A DNA stretch of 10,932 nucleotides from positions 1 through 10,932 of the forward strand of contig CACXED010000263.1 in assembly GCA_902766575.1 (NCBI GenBank). Direction: 5' to 3'. This DNA comes from an uncultured Ruminococcus sp. (GTDB lineage Bacteria; Bacillota; Clostridia; Oscillospirales; CAG-272). Shown piece after piece: positions 1 through 5,158 of the stretch (positions are counted from its first letter, which is position 1; every line of letters starts with the position of its first letter). The notes beneath the pieces were generated by a model. It was not told the origin of the DNA and ran no database searches. It saw only the letters and a list, made by a program, of their open reading frames with translations. Position numbers and translations under genes: made by a program.

Positions 1-46
1 CAAGGATTTTTGTGAAGTATGACGGAAAAGATGCAAGTAGATGCGT

Positions 47-88
47 GCTTAAGGCGTCAGCCGTGAATTGTGCGGTGTTGCCTTAAGC
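47..88. repeat. Stem-loop with 9-bp perfect arms
   Basis: The arms GCTTAAGGC (47-55) and GCCTTAAGC (80-88) are exact reverse complements separated by 24 bases. A T-rich stretch (CATTTTTATT, 91-100) follows on the plus strand, so it could be a weak rightward terminator. It also lies in the leader that the leftward promoter at 147-176 would transcribe. A short open frame entering from the left edge (positions 3-86, 27 residues, unrecognised) ends inside the right arm, which would suit a terminator at a gene end, but I cannot show that the frame is coding. Confidence 0.45.
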
Positions 89-146
89 TCCATTTTTATT
101 ACCATGGCTTTCGCAGTAAATTACACTTCTGTGTCAGTTCTGAATG

Positions 147-176
147 ATTATATCACCTTTCCCGGAGTATGGTCAA
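147..176 (-). promoter_or_regulatory. Leftward sigma-A promoter
   Basis: Read on the minus strand, TTGACC (176-171) and TATAAT (152-147) are separated by 18 bases, close to the consensus. Transcription would start near 140 and run off the left edge. It lies just after the kduD stop codon, so it probably serves a separate leftward unit downstream of kduD. An imperfect palindrome at 188-212 sits directly upstream of the -35 box. Confidence 0.55.
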
Positions 177-187
177 TATCAGCCTGA

Positions 188-212
188 AATTGTTAACATA
201 TTGTTTACAATT
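188..212. promoter_or_regulatory. Operator-like imperfect palindrome
   Basis: Arms AATTGTTAACA (188-198) and TGTTTACAATT (202-212) are inverted copies matching at 10 of 11 positions around a 3-base centre. The right arm overlaps the kduD stop codon (211-213), and the element lies about 12 bases upstream of the -35 box of the leftward promoter. That placement suits an activator or dual-acting regulator. It does not fit the CcpA cre consensus. As RNA it has only a short T tail, so it would be a poor terminator. Confidence 0.4.
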
Positions 213-972
213 ATCTCGACAGCCAGCCGCCGTCTACCGCGAGCGTGAAGCCGTGAATATAATCGGACGCCGCGCTTGCGAGGAACACTGCCGCTCCGCC
301 CATGTCGGACGGCTCTCCCCAGCGTCCGGCAGGGATCCGTCCGAGTATCTCCGCATATCTCGCCGGGTCGGAGCGGAGCTTTGCGGTATTGTTCGTCACC
401 ATATAGCCGGGAGCGATCGCGTTGACGTTGATTCCGTACTTCGCCCACTCGTTCGCCATAGACTTGGTCACGCCCATGACTGCGCTCTTTGACGCCGTAT
501 ACGCCGGGACGCGGATCCCGCCCTGATACGAGAGCATCGACGCTATGTTTATGATCTTTCCTCCGCGCTTTGAGTCGATCAGCCGCTTTGCAAAGCTCTG
601 GGACAGGAAGAACAGCGTGCGCAGGTTCGTGTTCATCACGTCGTCCCAGTCGGAGATACTGTAGTTCTCCGCGTCCTCGCGTCGGATTATTCCCGCGTTG
701 TTAACGAGGATATCGGCCTTTCTAAAGCGCTTCCCGGCTTCGTCGAGGATATTTTCTATCGGCTCGAGCGTGAGCAGATCGGCTTTGACCGGCAGGAACT
801 CGGCGCCCTCCGTTCTGACGAGAGCCTCGGTCTCGCTCATGTCGCTGCGTCCGACGCCGACGATATCCGCTCCGGCGCGCGCCAGAGCCACGCACATTCC
901 CTGCCCGAGTCCGGTATTCGCTCCGGTGACTATGGCGGTCTTGCCTTCAAGGCTGAAAATCGAAAAATTCAT
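211..972 (-). CDS. kduD: 2-dehydro-3-deoxy-D-gluconate 5-dehydrogenase (KduD-type SDR)
   Basis: A 253-residue classical short-chain dehydrogenase, the same length as Escherichia coli KduD and, from memory, similar along its whole length (N-terminal FSLEGK, NNAGIIRREDA, IINIASMLSYQGGIRVP, INVNAIAPGYM, AVDGGW). Visible motifs are the NAD(P)-binding TGANTGLG (residues 16-23), NNAG, and the catalytic Ser145, Tyr158 and Lys162. KduD is a cytoplasmic enzyme that interconverts 3-deoxy-D-glycero-2,5-hexodiulosonate and 2-keto-3-deoxygluconate in breakdown of unsaturated uronates from pectin or glycosaminoglycans. The ATG at 972 matches the family N-terminus, but no Shine-Dalgarno sequence precedes it. 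Usual partners (kduI, kdgK, kdgA, lyases) are absent from the window, and a divergent truncated AraC regulator begins 50 bases away. An alternative is a closely related gluconate 5-dehydrogenase. Confidence 0.92.
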   Translation of the reverse strand: MNFSIFSLEGKTAIVTGANTGLGQGMCVALARAGADIVGVGRSDMSETEALVRTEGAEFLPVKADLLTLEPIENILDEAGKRFRKADILVNNAGIIRREDAENYSISDWDDVMNTNLRTLFFLSQSFAKRLIDSKRGGKIINIASMLSYQGGIRVPAYTASKSAVMGVTKSMANEWAKYGINVNAIAPGYMVTNNTAKLRSDPARYAEILGRIPAGRWGEPSDMGGAAVFLASAASDYIHGFTLAVDGGWLSR

Positions 973-980
973 GGTTATAC

Positions 981-1009
981 TTGCATTATCTGTGGATCTG
1001 TGCTATAAT
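981..1009 (+). promoter_or_regulatory. Sigma-A promoter of the truncated regulator
   Basis: TTGCAT (981-986) and TATAAT (1004-1009) are separated by exactly 17 bases. The expected transcription start (about 1016) falls on the first base of the GGAGG ribosome binding site (1016-1020), so the 5' leader would be only about 7-13 bases. The -35 box lies 8 bases from the kduD start codon, so the two divergent genes share this control region. Confidence 0.75.
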
Positions 1010-1022
1010 AGCAGTGGAGGCG

Positions 1023-1472
1023 ATGGTTTTGACAGATTACCGTGAACTCGATATTCAGATCGAAATGCCGCATTTTGTCGTCGAACGTCAGCCCGACGCC
1101 GGATGGTCCAACTCGGGTCGAACCGCCGACGATCAGTGCGTGATCGGCTACGCCAAGTGCGGCGAGGCCTTTTACACCATGAGCGGCAGGATCTTCACCG
1201 TCGGACGCGGAGACATCGTTTTCTTCCCGATGGGAGCGCATCACTCCGCCAAAAACAATCCCGCCGATCCGTGGGCTTTCTACTCGGTCTGCTTCACGCT
1301 CACCTGCGGCGACGAGCTCTCGCGCAGAATGATAAGCTCTCTGCCGAACATTTTCAGATGCAGCGGAACGCCGAGGATGGCAGCGGATTTTGCCGATCTG
1401 AGCCGCGTCTGGTCCACGCGCGAAAAGGGCTACAAGCTCAAGTGCCGGAGTCTGCTGCTCGACATCATGTGA
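1023..1472 (+). pseudogene. Truncated AraC-family regulator (cupin domain only)
   Basis: The 149-residue product resembles the N-terminal half of AraC/XylS regulators: a cupin-like sensor domain with a turn around YAKCGEAFYTMSG, the typical RGDIVFFPMGAHH stretch and WAFYSVCFTL. The segment KLKCRSLLLDIM is where AraC proteins normally continue through a linker into two helix-turn-helix motifs, but here a TGA stops the frame. The 213 bases before the next gene are too short for the roughly 100-residue DNA-binding domain, and no frame there shows its motifs, so the 3' half is deleted rather than merely frameshifted. GGAGG lies only 2 bases from ATG 1023; an in-frame TTG at 1029 has better spacing (8 bases). 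It is divergent from kduD, the usual place for its regulator. It could instead be a deliberately short cupin protein; decay is more likely. Confidence 0.7.
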
Positions 1473-1496
1473 TCTGCTTTCCGAGCCGGTATCTGT

Positions 1497-1525
1497 ATTG
1501 TACATCATAAAGACGGTAATAGCAA
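1497..1525 (-). promoter_or_regulatory. Candidate leftward promoter, antisense to the remnant
   Basis: On the minus strand TTGCTA (1525-1520) and TACAAT (1502-1497) are 17 bases apart. A transcript would start near 1490 and run antisense through the truncated regulator into kduD, which otherwise lacks a clear promoter and ribosome binding site of its own. Chance occurrence cannot be excluded. Confidence 0.35.
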
Positions 1526-1627
1526 TGTCCGTTTCGATGAATTTGTACATTTCGCTGACCGATTGCATTTTTTGGGAATCAGAGCCGCTTCGCCGACTTC
1601 ACGAGCCGCCCGAGTACCGGCTGATAT

Positions 1628-1659
1628 AAAAAAAACGCGGCGGATTTTTATCCGACGCG
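1628..1659 (-). terminator. Minus-strand intrinsic terminator
   Basis: Read leftward, arms CGCGTCGGAT (1659-1650) and ATCCGCCGCG (1645-1636) pair at 9 of 10 positions around a 4-base loop, followed by eight T residues (1635-1628). On the plus strand there is no T-run after the hairpin, so it acts only on leftward transcription. No minus-strand gene lies immediately to its right, which is odd. Confidence 0.55.
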
Positions 1660-1685
1660 GAAACGATATAAAGGAGTACAAGCTC

Positions 1686-2468
1686 ATGCGCTATATATTT
1701 GACAACGATCTCCATATCCATTCAAGGCTCTCACTCTGTTCAAACGATCCCCGGCAGAGCGCCGAGGCTATTCTCCGCTACGCAGAGGACAATAGCCTAA
1801 AGACCATCTGCCTGACCGATCATTTCTGGGACGCTTCGGTGAGCGGCGCCTCGGATTGGTACAAAAAGCAGGATTATGAGCATATTTCTAAGGCTCTGCC
1901 GCTGCCGCAGAGTGATAGGATACGCTTTCTGTTCGGCTGCGAGACCGAGCTTGACCGGAATCTCACGCTCGGCATTGCTCCCGAGAATTTTGACAAATTC
2001 GATTTTATCATTATCCCCACAACCCATCTGCATATGAGCGGCTTCACCTGCCGCGGAGACGAAAACGCCGCCGAGCGCGCCGGGCTCTATATAAAGCGTC
2101 TCGACGCTGTGCTCGATATGGAGCTGCCCTTTGAAAAGGTAGGCATCGCGCACCTGACCTGCGGACTTATGTACACGGGGCATCACAAAGAGGTGCTCGG
2201 GCTGATTTCCGACTCTGAATTTCATCGGCTGTTCGCAAAGGCGGCGAATAAGCGGGTCGGGATCGAGCTGAATTTCGATTCTCTGTCATTTACCGACGCC
2301 GACCGCGAGGCTGAGCTCCGCCCTTACCGCATCGCGCTGGCGGAAGGCTGCAAATTCTATTTCGGGAGCGACGCTCATCACCCGGCAGGGCTCGCCGCCG
2401 AAAAGGCTAACGCCGAGAATATTATTGATCTGCTCGGTCTGACTGAGGACGATAAGTTCAGGCTCTGA
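1686..2468 (+). CDS. PHP-domain metal-dependent phosphoesterase
   Basis: A 260-residue stand-alone PHP (polymerase and histidinol phosphatase) protein. Metal-site motifs appear in the family order: H10-x-H12 in DLHIHS, D45-H46 in LTDH, E86 in GCETE, H114 and H116 in THLH, H156 in AHLTCG, and D229-x-H231 in GSDAHH. PHP proteins are TIM-barrel-like hydrolases, usually binding two or three metal ions, that cleave phosphate mono- or diesters. The length fits histidinol-phosphatase-like or YcdX-like members, but substrate cannot be assigned and no histidine gene is nearby. ATG 1686 is preferred because AAGGAG (1671-1676) lies 9 bases before it; an upstream in-frame ATG at 1563 would add a basic, unrelated stretch across the spacer. 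A terminator follows the stop. No signal peptide, so cytoplasmic. Confidence 0.88.
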   Translation: MRYIFDNDLHIHSRLSLCSNDPRQSAEAILRYAEDNSLKTICLTDHFWDASVSGASDWYKKQDYEHISKALPLPQSDRIRFLFGCETELDRNLTLGIAPENFDKFDFIIIPTTHLHMSGFTCRGDENAAERAGLYIKRLDAVLDMELPFEKVGIAHLTCGLMYTGHHKEVLGLISDSEFHRLFAKAANKRVGIELNFDSLSFTDADREAELRPYRIALAEGCKFYFGSDAHHPAGLAAEKANAENIIDLLGLTEDDKFRL

Positions 2469-2479
2469 GCGAAAATTCC

Positions 2480-2521
2480 GAAAAAACCGTCCGTATCGTT
2501 TGGATATGGAACGGTTTTTTC
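2480..2521. terminator. Bidirectional terminator after the PHP gene
   Basis: Arms GAAAAAACCGT (2480-2490) and ACGGTTTTTTC (2511-2521) are perfect complements. The interior CCGTAT and ATATGG pair as well (one G-U) with a bulged A. The T-run in the right arm terminates rightward transcripts 12 bases after the PHP stop, and the A-run in the left arm gives the same for leftward transcripts. Confidence 0.85.
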
Positions 2522-2545
2522 TATAGTTTGAAATATAAGCGCATA

Positions 2546-2573
2546 AAAGGAGACGCGGCGCCGCGTCTCCTTT
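2546..2573 (-). terminator. Terminator of the solute-binding protein gene (28-bp perfect palindrome)
   Basis: Arms AAAGGAGACGCGGC (2546-2559) and GCCGCGTCTCCTTT (2560-2573) are exact reverse complements with no spacer. On the minus strand the hairpin comes 7 bases after the solute-binding protein stop codon and runs into a T-run, the normal form of an intrinsic terminator. Confidence 0.85.
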
Positions 2574-2580
2574 ATAATAT

Positions 2581-4065
2581 TCAGTTTGATTCTCTTATCC
2601 TGTCAATAAAGCCCTCGAGCTCGGCTTCGGCTGCCGGTAAGAACTGCGCGCAGTAGGAGGACAGATCCTTGGAATCCTGAATCGACAGATAATATCCGGC
2701 GCAGCCTATGCGATGGAGCTTATCCACCTGACAGGTGAAATAACCGAAATCAAACACGCGCGAATTTTTTATGATGTCGAGCATCATCACCGACTCGTCG
2801 TCGCGCGCGTATTTATCCTGGAGCGCGGTCTCGTAGAACGCCGGAATCACGTTTTTCCAGCCTTCATAGCTCATCGCCTCGAGTATAACGCTCGTCCGCT
2901 CGGGATCATCGGCGTTGACCGGAACGACGTAGAGCTGAACTCCCGCGTCGACGATCGAGCTGTAATTCTCCTGCGACTCGTCTAACTTTGGCAGCGGAAG
3001 TATTCCCCAGTCGTCCTTCATGTCGCGGAGCTGATCCATATCGAGCAGCGGCATATCGGTGAACAGCATACGCCCGTCGCAGAATGTTTTTCTGAAGGAA
3101 TCGGTAGAGCCGCTGCGAATGATCTCCATACCGTCGGCGCTCATCATCGAAAAGAATTTATCGTAGATCGTGACCGAGCGCTCGTCTCCGAGCGTAAAAT
3201 ACGGGATATCGTCCTTATCCTTCTGTGTCGTGCGTCCGCCTCCGGCAAACAGGAACGCGATCGGTCCTCCCCAGTAGTTCGTGACATAGCCGTACTGATC
3301 GTTGTCAAGATCGTATTTGCTGTCGCCGTTCAGATCGTTCGTGGCGAGCAGGCTGAGCCGGTTGAACTCGTCGAAGGTCCACTCTCCGTCAAGCACCGTC
3401 TGATACGGCATATCCTCTCCGAGATCGGCGAGGATCGACTTGTTGAACACGAGCGCCCGCGTGTAAGCAAAGGCATAATAGCTGAAATCTCCCGCCATTG
3501 TGTAGATCCGACCCTCCACCGAAAGGCTGCTGCGGCTGTCCTGATCCCACCACGGCTTGTCAAAGTCGCACCAGGTCATATTGTCGCTCCAGTTCAGCGC
3601 CAGTCCCTGCGCGATGTACGAGCTCCACGCGAGGTGCGCGTGAGGCGCGATCAGATCATACTCTGTGTCCCCGGCGAGTATCGACGCGGCCGCGGAATCG
3701 CCGTAGCGGTCGCCGCTCATGACATAGGTCTCGATATTGATTCCGAGCTGCTCCTCAACCTTCTGATTCCGGGCGAATTTAGCGTCGTTCACGACCTCGC
3801 CGTTCTGCTCCGACGCTCCGATGTCTCCGACCCAGTCAAAACCGCTCTGGTCGCGGAAGGCAATCGTGAAGGTGTAACCGCCGTAATCGACATTTGGAAG
3901 GTTCGCCGCAAGCTCGGTCGAGCTCTCCGCGTCGGTTCCGGAGCTGACCTTTGCCGTGGTTTCCGGTGGGACGACAGGCTCCTTTCCGCCGCAGCCCGAG
4001 AGCATAACGCAGAGCAGCGTCAGGGCTACGGCGTGCTTTGCGCGTACATTTGTTAAAGAAATCAA
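2581..4065 (-). CDS. Extracellular solute-binding lipoprotein (sugar ABC transporter, family 1 type)
   Basis: A 494-residue binding protein. The N-terminus has basic residues (R8, K10, H11), a hydrophobic stretch and lipobox LSGC with Cys25 as lipid anchor, then a Thr/Ser/Glu-rich linker (about 30-52) and the binding fold from YGGYTFTIAFRD. Family-1 features include WTFDEF and the acidic Ca-loop-like DLNGDSKYDLDND (244-256). It should capture a sugar or oligosaccharide outside the membrane for an ABC importer, but no permease or ATPase gene is adjacent, so it is an orphan. The start is TTG 4065: an in-frame stop lies at 4072-4074, and GAGAGGA (4082-4076) is 10 bases upstream. An ATG at 4075 is out of frame by one base across a seven-T run. 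It is divergent from an AraC regulator that probably controls it. Ligand is unknown. Confidence 0.9.
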   Translation of the reverse strand: MISLTNVRAKHAVALTLLCVMLSGCGGKEPVVPPETTAKVSSGTDAESSTELAANLPNVDYGGYTFTIAFRDQSGFDWVGDIGASEQNGEVVNDAKFARNQKVEEQLGINIETYVMSGDRYGDSAAASILAGDTEYDLIAPHAHLAWSSYIAQGLALNWSDNMTWCDFDKPWWDQDSRSSLSVEGRIYTMAGDFSYYAFAYTRALVFNKSILADLGEDMPYQTVLDGEWTFDEFNRLSLLATNDLNGDSKYDLDNDQYGYVTNYWGGPIAFLFAGGGRTTQKDKDDIPYFTLGDERSVTIYDKFFSMMSADGMEIIRSGSTDSFRKTFCDGRMLFTDMPLLDMDQLRDMKDDWGILPLPKLDESQENYSSIVDAGVQLYVVPVNADDPERTSVILEAMSYEGWKNVIPAFYETALQDKYARDDESVMMLDIIKNSRVFDFGYFTCQVDKLHRIGCAGYYLSIQDSKDLSSYCAQFLPAAEAELEGFIDRIRESN

Positions 4066-4099
4066 AAAAATTCATTCCTCTCATAATAATATTATAAAT

Positions 4100-4128
4100 A
4101 TTATATCATTTCGGCTTTTTCGCGTCAA
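4100..4128 (-). promoter_or_regulatory. Sigma-A promoter of the solute-binding protein gene
   Basis: On the minus strand TTGACG (4128-4123) and TATAAT (4105-4100) are 17 bases apart. The start point near 4093 gives a leader of about 28 bases before the TTG start codon. The region just upstream (4129-4216) is shared with the divergent AraC gene and carries the inverted repeat at 4173-4217. Confidence 0.8.
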
Positions 4129-4172
4129 TGGGTGAGATTTTTGAACTATTGGGTCTGAATTTCTTCAGCGGG

Positions 4173-4217
4173 AGGGGTTTTTTGATACAGCGCCCACAAT
4201 ATCAGAAAAATCCCCCT
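4173..4217. promoter_or_regulatory. Imperfect inverted repeat between divergent promoters
   Basis: Arms AGGGGTTTTTTGATA (4173-4187) and TATCAGAAAAATCCCCCT (4200-4217) are largely complementary (the right arm has extra bases) around a 12-base centre. The right arm abuts the -35 box of the AraC promoter, and the whole element lies upstream of the divergent binding-protein promoter. No transcript would cross it from either promoter, so a DNA-level role is more likely than a terminator. Confidence 0.45.
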
Positions 4218-4245
4218 TGCCAAGCGGTAAATTATACGTTATAAT
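4217..4245 (+). promoter_or_regulatory. Sigma-A promoter of the AraC-ADP-ribosylglycohydrolase operon
   Basis: TTGCCA (4217-4222) and TATAAT (4240-4245) are separated by 17 bases. Transcription should begin near 4252, just ahead of the AAGGAG site (4254-4259), giving a very short leader before ATG 4268. Confidence 0.8.
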
Positions 4246-4267
4246 AAATTACGAAGGAGAGATTACA

Positions 4268-5158
4268 ATGACAGGAGCCAAAATCAGCCGCTATGAATAC
4301 GATCCCGAAATGGGCAGGATCATTATGACAAGCTCTGTTTACCGTCCGTTCCTCATCGAGCATACGCACGGCTTTGTCGAGCTCGTCTGCATCACGCGCG
4401 GCTGCGGAATACATACGATTGACGGTCATACCGTCCGCACCCGGCGCGGCGATATTTTCCTTATCGACTACGGAGTCAAGCACAATTTCCATCCGCTCTC
4501 CGAGCCGTTTGAGTGGATCAACTGCATATTCCGTCCCGAGCTGCTCTGCGACGTCTTTTCCACGCAGGAGAGCGCAGCCAGTCTGCTCTATTATATTTTC
4601 TATCACAACAAGCTGAGCGATCCCAACGCGGTCACGCTCAACATCAATCTGCGCTCGGACAACGAGGACGTCAGCTCGATGTTCGAGGATATGCTCCGCG
4701 AGTACAACGATAAAAAGCACGGCTATGAGGATATCCTCGAGCACTATCTGATGATAATCCTGACAAAGATCGCAAGACGCATCTTTTCCGAGACCGAAAA
4801 CCGCGGCGATATGTCAAAAAGCGGCGATATCATCGGAGACGTGATAAACAGGCTCGAACGCTCCGAGCCGGGCAGCGTCAGCGCCAAGCAGCTTGCCGAC
4901 AGCTATTTTCTGTCTCAATCGTCCTTTTCGACCAAATTCAAGGAAAAGGTCGGGATGTCGTTTCTCGAATATGTCACGCGGCTGCGGATCAACCGGGCGT
5001 GCGAGCTGCTGCTGACGACCGAGCTTCAGATCGGCGAGATCCAGTCCTGCACCGGCTATCAGGACGCCAAGGCTTTCTACCGCGCTTTCCGACGCTGCAC
5101 CGGAATGACGCCGACCGAATACAGGGAAAAACATTGCGATCCGGAGGATAAAGATTAA
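4268..5158 (+). CDS. AraC-family transcriptional regulator
   Basis: A complete 296-residue AraC/XylS-type regulator. The N-terminal cupin-like domain (about residues 25-95) includes HTHGFVELVCITRGCGIHTI and TRRGDIFLIDYGVKHNFHP, the usual pattern for sugar sensing. The C-terminal domain (about 195-292) has both helix-turn-helix motifs: LADSYFLSQSSFSTKFKEKVGMSF and IGEIQSCTGYQDAKAFYRAFRR, ending with the family signature GMTPTEYR. ATG 4268 is chosen because AAGGAG (4254-4259) lies 8 bases upstream; an in-frame ATG at 4217 overlaps the promoter. It is divergent from the solute-binding protein gene and its stop codon touches the start of the next gene, so it likely regulates both. Such regulators typically activate in response to a carbohydrate; the ligand here is unknown. 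Confidence 0.95.
   Translation: MTGAKISRYEYDPEMGRIIMTSSVYRPFLIEHTHGFVELVCITRGCGIHTIDGHTVRTRRGDIFLIDYGVKHNFHPLSEPFEWINCIFRPELLCDVFSTQESAASLLYYIFYHNKLSDPNAVTLNINLRSDNEDVSSMFEDMLREYNDKKHGYEDILEHYLMIILTKIARRIFSETENRGDMSKSGDIIGDVINRLERSEPGSVSAKQLADSYFLSQSSFSTKFKEKVGMSFLEYVTRLRINRACELLLTTELQIGEIQSCTGYQDAKAFYRAFRRCTGMTPTEYREKHCDPEDKD

Larger units (their letters stand above)
1..210. other. Left-edge region without a supported gene
   Basis: This stretch is more AT-rich than the neighbouring genes. The only frame open from the left edge is plus-strand 3-86, which encodes 27 unrecognised residues ending in TAA and could be the tail of a gene outside the window. The minus strand has a good promoter (147-176) but no start codon with a ribosome binding site inside the window, so any gene it serves must begin beyond the left edge. 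Confidence 0.5.
1473..1685. other. Spacer between regulator remnant and PHP gene
   Basis: No gene is supported here. It contains two copies of TTGTACAT (1498-1505 and 1543-1550), a minus-strand promoter-like pair (1497-1525), a minus-strand hairpin with a T-run (1628-1659) and the ribosome binding site of the next gene. No convincing plus-strand promoter for the PHP gene was found. The spacer is probably partly the scar left when the regulator lost its DNA-binding domain. Confidence 0.5.

Noticed and set aside
3..86. 27-residue frame entering from the left edge
   Set aside because: Too short and unrecognised to call as a gene fragment; noted only as a possible tail of an upstream gene.
1029..1057. 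TTGACA-17-TATTCA promoter-like pair inside the regulator remnant
   Set aside because: It lies within coding sequence just after a better promoter at 981-1009 and has a weak -10 box.
975..1568. Minus-strand open frame (197 codons) opposite the regulator remnant
   Set aside because: The plus-strand cupin domain is clearly the coding frame; the antisense product has no recognisable domain.
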